Assembly (NCBI GenBank): GCA_013298625.1
Contig: JAAFIF010000044.1
Location: 1 to 64,000, forward strand
Direction: 5' to 3'
DNA length: 64,000 nucleotides
Origin: Myxococcales bacterium
GTDB taxonomy: Bacteria > Myxococcota_A > Polyangia > Polyangiales > Ga0077539
Positions 17,525 to 25,689 of the stretch are shown one piece after another. A program made the translations under genes and the position numbers. Under the pieces are notes generated by a model, which worked only from the letters and a program-made list of their open reading frames with translations, searched no databases and had not been told where the DNA came from. The stretch's first letter is position 1, and each line of letters starts with the position of its first letter.

Positions 17525-18058
17525 TCAGCGCGCGCTTCGAACGCGGCTGAGCGTCTCCTGCGTCATGCCCAGGTACGAGGCGATGTGGCCGAGACCGACC
17601 CGCTGCGTGATGCCGGGATAGCGGGCGAGCAAGTGCTCGTAGCGATCGCGAGCAGAGAGAAAGAGCATTCCCTCGAAGCGCTCGACCAGCTCTGCGTAGA
17701 GGTGCTGCGTGATTTTTCGCACGAGCCGCTCGTGCGAGGGATTGGCATCGAGAAAACGCTCGAGCTCGTCCCAGTCGAGCGTCGAGCACTCGGTGTCTTC
17801 GAGGGCGTCGATTCCGTAGCGGCTCTCTCTTCCGAACACGATGCTGTCGATCGCGCCGACGACGCCGTCTTCGAGGGCGAAGTGCGCGTCGACCTCTCGG
17901 CTCTCGACGACGTGAAACGAGCGGAGCAGCCCGGATCGCACGAGAAACAGCCGCGTCGAGCGCTGTCCCGGCGCGACGAGGAGCGCGCCCTTTCGCGCGG
18001 TTCGCTGCGTGAGGATCGGGGCGAAGGCGGATCGCGCCGCTTCGATGAGCTCTCTCAT
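17525..18058 (-). CDS. CRP/FNR-family transcriptional regulator
   Basis: 177 residues. The cyclic-nucleotide-binding jelly roll spans about 20-115 (KGALLVAPGQRSTRLFLVRSGLLRSF ending in the dimer helix region ERLVRKITQHLYAELVERFEGM). A short helix-turn-helix ends the protein (RVGLGHIASYLGMTQETLSRVRSAR), with recognition helix MTQETLSRVR. This compact form, common in Bacteroidetes and myxobacteria, often has no true cAMP pocket; the phosphate-binding Arg of CRP is not evident, so it may sense something other than cAMP or nothing. The gene is followed 54 bp later by a small membrane-protein gene in the same direction. Confidence 0.9.
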   Translation of the reverse strand: MRELIEAARSAFAPILTQRTARKGALLVAPGQRSTRLFLVRSGLLRSFHVVESREVDAHFALEDGVVGAIDSIVFGRESRYGIDALEDTECSTLDWDELERFLDANPSHERLVRKITQHLYAELVERFEGMLFLSARDRYEHLLARYPGITQRVGLGHIASYLGMTQETLSRVRSAR

Positions 18059-18187
18059 GGCCGATGGACTCTAGCTCGCTGTCGCGGACGCTCGTTCGCA
18101 GCGCGCTGCGCGTCGAGCCGTTGGCGACGCCGCGCGAAGACGCAGTGGGTCACAGCGACGCGACCGGGGGTGTGCCTCGAAGCTCGA

Positions 18188-19333
18188 TTATGGCCTGCAG
18201 CGGATCAGCGGAACGGGCGGCGGCTCTTGCGCGAGCAAGTCGAGCGCATCCTGGCTGGGCAACGACGATCCGTCGGCTTCGAGCTGGGCGAACGAAGCGG
18301 TGAGCGCGGCTCCGGTGAGCCCCAGCATCCGATCGCACGCAGCCCGAAGGACCGTGCGATCACTGCCGCCGCTGAGGCTGAGCCGCTCGCCTTCGTCGAA
18401 GCACTGCGAGAGCGCGAACGCCTGCGCGACCGCGTCGTCGCGAGAGAATGTTCCGTCGCTGAGCCGGTGCGCCAGCGTCGCGGGACCGTACTCTTCGCGC
18501 AGCCCGTCGGCGGTCATCGACCGAGACACGACGCGACTCCGCTGCACAAAGTCGACGCGCCCATCTGCGTCCGGGTCGACAGGATCGTTGACCTCGATGC
18601 CAGCGACGCGCGGATCGCGGACGGCGCTCCCGTTGACCCACGCGACCTGCACGGCGCCGAAATGGTCCCCGCCTTCGAAGTTCGTCGAGCGCAGCCCGAC
18701 GATGATCTCGCCGACGCCGTCACCGTCGCCGTCGTTCTGCAGCACGATCGAGGCGTGCGCGTCGCTCGGGTCGGTGTGGTAGGTCTCGAGCACGACCGCG
18801 CCCGCGTGTCGTTGCCCCGCGGCATCGACGTAGTCGACGCGCCAATCGACGTGCACCTCCCAGGCGCGCTCCGTCCGGTCGGTGTAGCGGCGCACGTACT
18901 CTGCCTGCGTCCGCACCGGCGCGATGAACCACGCGCCGCGACCGGCGCTTTCGCAGCGTCCGAACGCGCCGAGCTCGGACAGCTCGACGCCGCGCGCCCG
19001 CCGCCGTAGCGCCGAGAGCGCTTGCTGCGCTTCGCGTTCGAGCGCAGCGCACGCTGCGACCACGGGAGGCGAGCGGTCTGCCGCGACCGTCGTGATCGAG
19101 CCGTCGCGATCCCGCAACAGCGCGAGCAGCGCGCGGCAGCCAGGAGCCGCCGGGCTCGCGGGCGAGGTCGCGTCGCGCTCGAGTACATCCGCGCGAGCCG
19201 GCGCCGCGGCGCCCGCGGTCGACGTCGCGATCGTCCTCGGTGACGGAGCGACTCGTGCGTTGCAGGCGGTGATCGCGGCGCAGACCGCGAGCGAGAGTGC
19301 GCGCTTCACCTTGAAATGTGTCGCACAATTCAT
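18188..19333 (-). CDS. Lipoprotein with Asp-rich calcium-like segments
   Basis: 381 residues. The signal peptide contains KRALSLAVCAAITAC, a lipobox giving a lipidated Cys near residue 24; ATG at 19333 is the likely start, though the basic residues begin a few codons later. The middle (about 150-230) holds Asp-rich loops, LQNDGDGDGVGEII and DPDADGRVDFVQR, similar to the DxDxDG calcium-binding loops of FG-GAP or dockerin-like proteins. The C-terminus has a helical section with a Cys pair. The family is not recognised. Probably anchored in the outer membrane and exposed to the periplasm or surface. It stands 33 bp downstream of the malate:quinone oxidoreductase gene, same strand. Confidence 0.72.
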   Translation of the reverse strand: MNCATHFKVKRALSLAVCAAITACNARVAPSPRTIATSTAGAAAPARADVLERDATSPASPAAPGCRALLALLRDRDGSITTVAADRSPPVVAACAALEREAQQALSALRRRARGVELSELGAFGRCESAGRGAWFIAPVRTQAEYVRRYTDRTERAWEVHVDWRVDYVDAAGQRHAGAVVLETYHTDPSDAHASIVLQNDGDGDGVGEIIVGLRSTNFEGGDHFGAVQVAWVNGSAVRDPRVAGIEVNDPVDPDADGRVDFVQRSRVVSRSMTADGLREEYGPATLAHRLSDGTFSRDDAVAQAFALSQCFDEGERLSLSGGSDRTVLRAACDRMLGLTGAALTASFAQLEADGSSLPSQDALDLLAQEPPPVPLIRCRP

Positions 19334-19365
19334 CGTCGTCCGCAGCGGCGCAGAGCGTCGCGCGG

Positions 19366-20862
19366 CTACGCGTCGAGGCCCAGCGTCGCCCTTGCGTGCG
19401 CGCGCACCCGGTCGATGAGCGCTTCGTCGTCGGCGAGCTTTGTGCCGTAGGACGGGATCATCGCGCGCAGCTTCTCTCTCCACGGAGCGCTCTGCATGCG
19501 CTCGGTGAAGCAGTCTTCGAGCAGGTCGAGCGCGACCGAGACCGACGTCGAGGCGCCCGGCGAAGCGCCGAGCAGCGCCGCGAGGGAGTTGTCGCGGGCC
19601 GAGACGATTTCGGTGCCGAACTCGAGCTTGCCGCCGACCTCGTCGTCCTTCTTGATGACCTGCACGCGCTGTCCTGCGACCTCGAGCGTCCAGTCTTCGG
19701 TGCGCGCGTCGGCGACGAACTCTCGCAGCGCGTTCATCCTGTCCTCGGTGCTCTGCAGCACCTGCTCGATCAGGTACACCGTGAGGGGAACGTTGCGAAT
19801 CCCCGCATGCAACATCGGCAAGATGTTGTCCGCGGTGACCGACGTCGGCATGTCCAGGTACGAGCCCTCTTTCAGAAACTTCGTCGAGAAGCCGGCGAAC
19901 GGGCCGAAGAGCAGCTCGCGCTTTCCGTCGATGAAACGCGAATCGAGGTGCGGAACGGACATCGGCGGCGCGCCGAGCTTCGCCTTTCCGTACACCTTGG
20001 CGTGGTGCTTCTCGATCACGTCGGGGTTGCGGCACACGAGCCACATTCCGCTCACAGGAAACCCGCCGTAGCCCTGCCCCTCGACGATGTCCGACGCGTC
20101 GAGCAGGTCGATCGCCGCGCCTCCCGCGCCGATGAACACGAACTTCGCCCGGTATCTCAGCGGCGCGTCTAGCGTCTCGTCCTGCACGCGCACGCGCCAC
20201 TGGTGATCGGCGTCTTGCTCGAGCGCCCTCACGTCGTGGTCGAGATACAGGTCGAACCCCGGCGTCGCTTCGAGCCGCGCGAACATCGCCCGCGCGAGCG
20301 CGCCGAAGTCCACGTCGGTCCCCAGCGACGAGCGCGTCGCCGCCACCGGAACATCCGCTGCGCGTCCGCTCATCACCAGCGGCATCCAGCGCGCGAGCGT
20401 CGATGGGTCTTCGCTGTACTCCAGCGCTCGAAAGAGCGGGTTCTGCTGCAGCAACGCGAAGCGCTTTCGCAAAAACGCGACGTCCTCCGCGCCCGTCACG
20501 AAGGACACGTGCGGGACCGAACGAATAAACTCCGACCCGCGCTCGCACAGCCCGCGCTCGACCAGGTACGACCACAGCTGCTTGGACTGCTCGAAGCACT
20601 CCATGATCTTCGCGGCCTTGGTGCAGTCGATGCTGCCGTCGCTCTTCTCGGGCGTGTAGTTGAGCTCACAGAGCGCCGCGTGCCCCGTGCCGGCGTTGTT
20701 GCGCGCGTCCGTGCTCTCTCCGGCCACGCGCGTCAGTCGCTCGAACACGACGATGCGAAGCGAGGGGTCCAGCTCTTTGAGCAGCGTCGCCACGGTGGCG
20801 CTCATGATCCCCGCGCCGATCAAGAGCGCGTCGACCTCTTCGATGGGCGCGCCGTCGTTCAT
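19366..20862 (-). CDS. mqo: Malate:quinone oxidoreductase
   Basis: 498-residue FAD enzyme that oxidises malate to oxaloacetate and passes electrons to the quinone pool at the inner membrane, part of the citric acid cycle. The N-terminal dinucleotide fold VDALLIGAGIMSATVATLLKEL at 10-31 is intact; family markers follow: ARNNAGTGHAALCELNYTP, KSKQLW-like SKQLWSYLVERG, and the C-terminal ALLGASPGASTSVSVALDLL. ATG at 20862 overlaps the end of an OsmC-family gene as ATGA, so the two are translationally coupled. Longer in-frame extensions are shadows. Length and conservation indicate a functional enzyme. Confidence 0.96.
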   Translation of the reverse strand: MNDGAPIEEVDALLIGAGIMSATVATLLKELDPSLRIVVFERLTRVAGESTDARNNAGTGHAALCELNYTPEKSDGSIDCTKAAKIMECFEQSKQLWSYLVERGLCERGSEFIRSVPHVSFVTGAEDVAFLRKRFALLQQNPLFRALEYSEDPSTLARWMPLVMSGRAADVPVAATRSSLGTDVDFGALARAMFARLEATPGFDLYLDHDVRALEQDADHQWRVRVQDETLDAPLRYRAKFVFIGAGGAAIDLLDASDIVEGQGYGGFPVSGMWLVCRNPDVIEKHHAKVYGKAKLGAPPMSVPHLDSRFIDGKRELLFGPFAGFSTKFLKEGSYLDMPTSVTADNILPMLHAGIRNVPLTVYLIEQVLQSTEDRMNALREFVADARTEDWTLEVAGQRVQVIKKDDEVGGKLEFGTEIVSARDNSLAALLGASPGASTSVSVALDLLEDCFTERMQSAPWREKLRAMIPSYGTKLADDEALIDRVRAHARATLGLDA

Positions 20863-21323
20863 GGCGCGATCCACGTGATCGTCGGGCGCACGACGTACTC
20901 GCGCACGCCGGGCTTGAGCGCCTTCTCGACGATGCAGCCGCGCGACGAGACCTCGACGGCCTTCTGCACCTTCGCTTCGAGCTCGCTCTGCACCCCGCGG
21001 ATCGAGAGGGCCACCTCCACGGTGATCGCGTCGATCTTGAGCCCTGGCCCGTCGGGGATGATCGCCACCTTCACGGTCGCGTCCGACGAGACCACGTCCA
21101 GCCGAAACTTCTCTGCGACCAGCCCCCACGTGAGCAGCCAGCACGCGCTCGCCGAGGCGGCCAACAAGTGCTCGGGTGTGTTGCGCACAGCGTCGGTCGG
21201 CCCGTCCGCGTGCGCAGGAAACGCGAACCCCACGCTCCCCGTCGGCAGCGCCGCTTCACCCGCGGCTTTCTTGGTGACTCCGTGCAGCTTCGAAGAGATC
21301 TCGTCGGTCCAGCCGTTGCTCAT
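20859..21323 (-). CDS. OsmC/Ohr-family protein
   Basis: 154 residues, the family's length. OsmC-type proteins reduce organic hydroperoxides through a Cys pair; both are here, C50-like in LAASASACWLLTW and C130-like in EVSSRGCIVEKAL. The N-terminal LPTGSVGFAFPAHADGP and the central TPEHLLAAS block also match. ATG at 21323 starts the gene, and its stop overlaps the mqo start as ATGA. Pairing a peroxidase with a membrane flavoenzyme, which can leak peroxide, makes physiological sense but is inference. It could equally be the less well known YhfA-like branch with another substrate. Confidence 0.88.
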   Translation of the reverse strand: MSNGWTDEISSKLHGVTKKAAGEAALPTGSVGFAFPAHADGPTDAVRNTPEHLLAASASACWLLTWGLVAEKFRLDVVSSDATVKVAIIPDGPGLKIDAITVEVALSIRGVQSELEAKVQKAVEVSSRGCIVEKALKPGVREYVVRPTITWIAP

Positions 21324-21361
21324 GGCCCGCGATGATAGAGCGTCTCGAGGCCGCTGCGCCG

Positions 21362-22324
21362 CTACATCTCCACGACTTGCAGCGCGATCATCACCGCCGC
21401 GACGTAGAAGCCGACGGTCATCGCGAGGGCGATGAGCGAGGTGAGCCAGATGCGCGTGGAAATCGTGGATTTCCACTGGCCGTTGTCGTCCGGCTGCGGC
21501 GCAGAGCCGAGGTCGATGTTGGCGCAGCCGACCCCAGTCGTCGGGTCCACCAAGATCACTCCGTCGAACGCGGGGCCGTGGCTCACCTTCACGCGGCCGA
21601 TCACGCCCTTCGACGTCTGCACGACGAGCTCGGTGACTCGAGACATGCCCGTGTACGACTCGACCGTCACGCTCCAGCCGCGCGCGAGCAACATCGGGAC
21701 GTTGCGGTTGCGCGTCGCGCCGTACTTCTCGGTCTTCTGCAGCACGGTCCCGACCTCGCCGTTCGCGAGCAATCGAATGCGCTTCAGCCCCGCGCCGATG
21801 GCGTAGATCCACAGCGCAGTCACCAAGAGCGCGAGCCCTGCCCCGGCGGCGAGGGGAGCCTGCGCGGCGGGCACGCTGAGCGCTCCGGCGGCGAGCATCG
21901 TAAACGGCGGAAACAACAGCCAGCGCATCCATCGCCACGGCGTGCGCGCGATCTCTGCGAACGCGAGCGTCAGCGGAACCGAGCGAGGGCCCGGCGCCAG
22001 CGCTCGCGGCGGCTCTGCGCTCTTCGCGAGGGCCTTCTGCGCGCCAAAGAGCTGCCCTCGAATGCGGGCGGCTTCGCTCGCGTACCACTGCGCTTGCCCG
22101 TCGAAGAGCCGCACGAGGTCCGCCGAGCTCGCCGCGGGCGGCGCTTGCGGCGGCTGAAATTCGCCCACCGGCTGCGGCGCCATCCCTTGTGCCAAGAGCG
22201 AAGCGTTGGCGCGGTGCGCGTCCCTGGTGAGCGCCACGAGCTCTGCGTACGCGGCGCTCGCGCGCTGGTGCGCAGCTTCGACCATCGCCTGCTCGTCGGG
22301 CGTCCGAAACGACTGCTGAGACAT
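21362..22324 (-). CDS. Membrane protein of unknown function
   Basis: 320 residues. An N-terminal helical cytosolic part (1-120, with a Pro/Ala-rich stretch) is followed by two hydrophobic hairpins near 133-185 (WMRWLLFPPFTMLAAGAL and LAAGAGLALLVTALWIYAIGAGLK), a small beta domain at about 195-280 with basic charge, and a final transmembrane helix (LIALAMTVGFYVAAVMIALQV). The beta section (GEVGTVLQKTEKYGATRN) resembles domains seen in DUF3592-like membrane proteins; I would not assign it. It lies between the OsmC gene and an FHA-domain gene, all on the same strand, and may belong with the FHA protein in envelope signalling. Confidence 0.7.
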   Translation of the reverse strand: MSQQSFRTPDEQAMVEAAHQRASAAYAELVALTRDAHRANASLLAQGMAPQPVGEFQPPQAPPAASSADLVRLFDGQAQWYASEAARIRGQLFGAQKALAKSAEPPRALAPGPRSVPLTLAFAEIARTPWRWMRWLLFPPFTMLAAGALSVPAAQAPLAAGAGLALLVTALWIYAIGAGLKRIRLLANGEVGTVLQKTEKYGATRNRNVPMLLARGWSVTVESYTGMSRVTELVVQTSKGVIGRVKVSHGPAFDGVILVDPTTGVGCANIDLGSAPQPDDNGQWKSTISTRIWLTSLIALAMTVGFYVAAVMIALQVVEM

Positions 22325-22368
22325 CGGGTCGCGGATTGTATCGCCGAGCGAGCGCGGCGTCTTCGTCG

Positions 22369-23253
22369 CTACCGGGGGAGGCGAACGACGATGGACGCCG
22401 CACCGATACGGACCTCGTCACCGTCGCGCAGCTCGCGCTGGTTCACGGGCTCTCCGTTGACCAACGTCCCCTGATCGCTTCCGAGGTCGATGATCTGCAA
22501 GGTGTTTTCGGTGTGTTCGATCACCGCGTGCAGGACGTCTACGCGCTCGTCGTCGATGCGAACGAGCGCGCTTGGACCGCGGCCGATCTTGACGATCTCG
22601 TCCACGATCGACTCGACGCGGGGAGGTTGCCCCGGCTCGGTGACGATCAGCGTGAGCTTCGGCGGCGCGGGCAGCAACGGCGCTGCGGGGTTGACCGCGC
22701 GCTCGTAGAGCTCGGGGCTGAGCTTGTCGAACAGGCCGAGGGCCCTCGGGCGCGAGAGCGCGTCGACCCGCGCGACGAGCGCCAGCGCGAGCAGGGCGAG
22801 CAGCGCCAGCGCGGCGATGCTGAGGGTCGCGTGCGAACCCGAGCTCTGCACGCCGAGCGCGACGAGCCCGAGCGCACACACGACGGCCGCCACGCGCCGA
22901 ACGAGCAACGGCTTGCGTCGTGCATCGAACGCCGCGACGAAGCGCGAGCGCAGCGCGTCGAGCACGAGGGCGGGGTCGTTGCTCGCCGCAGAGCGACGGT
23001 AATCTTCGGCGCCGCCGACGAGCAGCGCAGCGTCGCCGCTCGCTTCGATCGCAGCGCGGATCGCGTGGGTCACGGCCACGTCCGCCGCTTGCGTGAGCTT
23101 CTTGGCGCGCTCGACGTCGCCGGCGCGCAGCAGTTTGGCGAGATGATGGCCGAGCAGCGGCTCGTTGATGCGATTGCGCAGGATCCACAACGCGTAGGGC
23201 GCGCTGGCGATCACGAACAGGACGAGCAGCGCCCAGAGGACAGGTTCGGTCAC
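22369..23253 (-). CDS. Membrane protein with C-terminal FHA domain
   Basis: 294 residues. A first transmembrane helix (LWALLVLFVIASAPYALWIL), a helical stretch, then a second hydrophobic pair at about 115-160 (LLVRRVAAVVCALGLVALG and ATLSIAALALLALLALALVA). Residues about 195-290 are a forkhead-associated domain with the usual conserved pattern (VKIGRGPSALVRIDDERVDVLHAVIEH, then LGSDQGTLVNGEPV). FHA domains bind phosphothreonine peptides, so this protein should recognise targets of the Ser/Thr kinases that such bacteria encode; two kinase genes lie elsewhere in this window. The domain order puts the FHA domain in the cytoplasm. ATG at 23253 gives the first helix at the N-terminus. Confidence 0.85.
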   Translation of the reverse strand: MTEPVLWALLVLFVIASAPYALWILRNRINEPLLGHHLAKLLRAGDVERAKKLTQAADVAVTHAIRAAIEASGDAALLVGGAEDYRRSAASNDPALVLDALRSRFVAAFDARRKPLLVRRVAAVVCALGLVALGVQSSGSHATLSIAALALLALLALALVARVDALSRPRALGLFDKLSPELYERAVNPAAPLLPAPPKLTLIVTEPGQPPRVESIVDEIVKIGRGPSALVRIDDERVDVLHAVIEHTENTLQIIDLGSDQGTLVNGEPVNQRELRDGDEVRIGAASIVVRLPR

Positions 23254-23310
23254 GAGCGCGAGCGTAGCGCGACGCGCTTCGGGCGCAGTGCGCTACGATC
23301 GCTCGGCGAA

Positions 23311-24183
23311 ATGTTGGAGAGCGTGAGGGTCACGGTGGTCTTTTGTCCGCGCTGCGGATCGACGGACGCGGGCGAGGGCGACAGCACGCACGCGCCGCCG
23401 GGCTACACGGAGATGCGCTGCGGTCACTGCTTGCACTTCGAGACGTGCGATCACTGGGACATCAGGTTCCGGTGGAACGACGACGTCACGATCGTCGAAG
23501 GCGCCGCGCTGCCGCGCTTCGTCTTCACGCGCGGGCGACTCGTCGAGGCGCTGCGGCGCTTGTGCGGCGTCGCCACGCTGGACGAAGACGCGTTTGCCTC
23601 GCAGCCGGCGGTGCGCGCGCTGTGCGATCGCGTCGGCGCCGCGTGGAGCGAGCCTCACCGTCGCTATCACTCGCTGCAGCACCTCGGCGAGTGCCTGCGC
23701 TGGTTCGACGACGATCGGCTGCGCGACGCCGTCGCCGAGCGAACCGAGGTCGAGCTGGCGCTTTATCTTCACGACCTTCGCTACGACACGACGCGCGGGG
23801 ACAACGAAGAGCTGAGCGCGGACGATGCGCGCGCGATGCTCTCGGCCCTCGACCGAGCGGACCCGGCGCGCGTCGAGAGGGTGTGCGCGATGATCCTCGC
23901 GACGAAGGCTCACGTCGCGAGCACCGACGACGAGCGGGTGATGCTCGACGTGGACCTGTCGATCCTCGGCGCGGACGAGCGTCGCTTCGCCGAGTACGAA
24001 CAGCAGATCCGCGAGGAGTTTCACTGGGTCGACGTCGAGGCGTACGCGCACGGGCGGCGCGCGGTGCTGGCGCGGTTCGCCGAGCGTCGACCGATTTATT
24101 TCAGCGCGGCGATGCGCGACGCCCTCGAGCAGCGGGCGCACGACAACCTCCGACGCGCCCTCGCTCCCACGAGCCCGGACTGA
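23311..24183 (+). CDS. Zinc-ribbon protein fused to HD-type phosphohydrolase-like domain
   Basis: 290 residues from ATG at 23311. The first 50 contain two Cys pairs (FCPRCGSTD and RCGHCLHFETC), a zinc ribbon. The rest matches the COG4339-type predicted HD-superfamily hydrolases: PHRRYHSLQHLGECL provides the first histidines, and ELALYLHDLRYD the central HD pair, followed by DLSILGADERRFAEYEQQIREEF. Members bind a divalent metal and probably hydrolyse phosphate esters, with unknown substrate. The zinc-ribbon extension is unusual for the family and may recruit nucleic acid or a protein. It is convergent, eight bases apart, with a membrane-protein gene. Confidence 0.85.
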   Translation: MLESVRVTVVFCPRCGSTDAGEGDSTHAPPGYTEMRCGHCLHFETCDHWDIRFRWNDDVTIVEGAALPRFVFTRGRLVEALRRLCGVATLDEDAFASQPAVRALCDRVGAAWSEPHRRYHSLQHLGECLRWFDDDRLRDAVAERTEVELALYLHDLRYDTTRGDNEELSADDARAMLSALDRADPARVERVCAMILATKAHVASTDDERVMLDVDLSILGADERRFAEYEQQIREEFHWVDVEAYAHGRRAVLARFAERRPIYFSAAMRDALEQRAHDNLRRALAPTSPD

Positions 24184-24190
24184 GCGCGGG

Positions 24191-24799
24191 TCACTCGCGC
24201 ACTTCGACGTCGCGGCGGCGCGCGTGTTCGACGGCGAACGCGAGCGCCACCAGCCCGGTGAGCGCGAGCCCTGTCACGGCGATGGCCTTGTCGCCGCGGC
24301 GCGAGTCGCTGATCTGCACCAAGGTGGCGACGGCGATGTCGACGAGCACGCTCACGATCACGCCGCCCCGCACGAGCGCGACGTCGCGGTCGAGCGCTCC
24401 GACAGAGCTCGCCGTCGCACCGAGCGCGCGCGCGACGCACGCGGCGAGCGCGAGCAACAACGGCCAGGCGAACTCGCGGTGCCTCGCTGCGGACACGAAC
24501 TCCGATGCTTCGAAGAGCGCGGCGATCGCCCAGATGAACGCCAGCATCGCCAGCGGCGCGGCGACGATCGAGATCGACCACGGGTAGCCGCCGGCGAAGC
24601 GTCGCACCGCCACCGACGCGTCCACGCGCGCCCCGCGAAACGGCGCCGAGCCCGCCTCGACGCCGCGCGTGACGGTCAGCCTGCTCTCGGGCCAGCTGCG
24701 GCGCGCGTTGTCCGACCGCGCCATCGCGCGCACGAGCAGGAGCGGAAGCGCCCAGAACGCGCCCAACATGATCAGCACAGCGGCGAGCGAAGCGAACAC
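24191..24799 (-). CDS. Multi-helix membrane protein of unknown function
   Basis: 202 residues with about five hydrophobic helices: 4-24 (LAAVLIMLGAFWALPLLLV), 73-96 (WSISIVAAPLAMLAFIWAIAAL), 110-128, 145-165 and 172-192. The first loop (25-70) is charged and lies on one side. No family is recognised. The start at 24799 faces, across a 134-bp spacer, the lipoprotein gene at 24934; that spacer contains a near-perfect palindrome, so the two divergent genes may share an operator. Coding is supported by the consistent hydrophobic periodicity and by the absence of rival frames with similar content. Confidence 0.68.
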   Translation of the reverse strand: MFASLAAVLIMLGAFWALPLLLVRAMARSDNARRSWPESRLTVTRGVEAGSAPFRGARVDASVAVRRFAGGYPWSISIVAAPLAMLAFIWAIAALFEASEFVSAARHREFAWPLLLALAACVARALGATASSVGALDRDVALVRGGVIVSVLVDIAVATLVQISDSRRGDKAIAVTGLALTGLVALAFAVEHARRRDVEVRE

Positions 24800-24855
24800 G
24801 CGACGACCGTAGCACAGCGCCGCTCTTCGTCCGGAGCGGTCGTCTAAAGGGCTAT

Positions 24856-24878
24856 TTGAATCATGAGTATGAATTCAA
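24856..24878. promoter_or_regulatory. AT-rich palindrome in divergent spacer
   Basis: A 23-base near-palindrome with arms TTGAAT...ATTCAA and a second inner pair CAT...ATG, in an otherwise GC-rich stretch. It lies 56 bp before the lipoprotein gene at 24934 and 57 bp before the divergent membrane-protein gene. It has the size of a dimeric regulator site; the regulator is unknown. Confidence 0.5.
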
Positions 24879-24933
24879 GACAGCGCTCGCCGGTGTTGTT
24901 CTGCGCCGATGAGACCGGCTATAGAGTCGACGC

Positions 24934-25689
24934 ATGAACCTCATGCTTCGCCGCGGGCTCGCGCTCGCTTCTCTCTTCGCGCTCGCCGCATGTGGAGCGC
25001 CTGCGATCGTCGACGACGCCGCCCCCTCCGATGCGCGCGCCAGCGACGCGCTCGCGGACGCCACTGCGTTCGACGGCGGCTCGGACGCAGCGATCTCTGG
25101 CGACGATGCGGCGCTCGACTCGGCGCAGCCCGACGTGGCCACGCTCGACGCGCCAGCCGACGGCTCGGACGCCACGGTCGACGCCCGTGCAGACGCGGCG
25201 CTCGACGCGCGCGCGGACGCCACGGTCGACGCGCGTGCGGATGCCACGGTCGACGCCCGTGCGGATGCGTCACTCGACGCCCGTGCGGACGCGGCGCTCG
25301 ACGCGCGCGCGGACAGCGGGGTGTTTGTTCCGCCGCCGTCGTGCATGTACGTCAACGTCAACGACCTGGTCGTGCAGTGCTCGGGTCGACCGCGGCTGGT
25401 CAACAACTTCAACGTGGTTCCGCCGGACCCGATGTGCCCGGCGTATTGGCAGGTCGGAAGCTCGCCGCCCGCGACCACGGCCCAACAAGCCGCGCTCAAC
25501 GCCGGTTGCACGACGGCGTGCGTATGGCGCTTCTCCATGTCCGTCACGCGGATCTACTGCGGCGTTCGCTCGGGCTACGACGTGCTCGAAGGGACGCCCG
25601 CGACGTGCCCGAGGCTGTACAACTTTCCCGAAGGCTACTTCGCGTCCGTCGAAGAACACGACGCGATGTTTCCCTGCCGCGATCGCTAG
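24934..25689 (+). CDS. Lipoprotein with DARADA-type tandem repeats
   Basis: 251 residues. MNLMLRRGLALASLFALAAC is a clear lipoprotein signal with the lipid cysteine at 20. Residues 21-130 form an Asp/Ala-rich linker that includes about six eight-residue repeats (DARADATV and variants). The mature domain (about 135-251) has seven cysteines (CMYVNVNDLVVQC, CPAYW, CTTACVWRF, CGVRSG, CPRLYNF, FPCRDR), a disulfide-rich fold of no known family. The linker would be strongly acidic and extended, holding the domain away from the outer membrane. It is convergent with the next lipoprotein gene and overlaps it by four bases. Confidence 0.82.
   Translation: MNLMLRRGLALASLFALAACGAPAIVDDAAPSDARASDALADATAFDGGSDAAISGDDAALDSAQPDVATLDAPADGSDATVDARADAALDARADATVDARADATVDARADASLDARADAALDARADSGVFVPPPSCMYVNVNDLVVQCSGRPRLVNNFNVVPPDPMCPAYWQVGSSPPATTAQQAALNAGCTTACVWRFSMSVTRIYCGVRSGYDVLEGTPATCPRLYNFPEGYFASVEEHDAMFPCRDR
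25180..25319 (+). repeat. 24-bp tandem repeats in lipoprotein linker
   Basis: Five full 24-base units (beginning 25180, 25204, 25228, 25252 and 25276) and a partial sixth, encoding D-A-R-A-D-A plus two variable residues. Units differ mainly at third codon positions and in the last two codons, so selection seems to keep the acidic pattern. Length variation between strains is likely. Confidence 0.85.

Noticed and set aside
25180..25319. CRISPR-like array
   Set aside because: The repeats are contiguous 24-bp coding units with no spacers, in frame with a lipoprotein linker.
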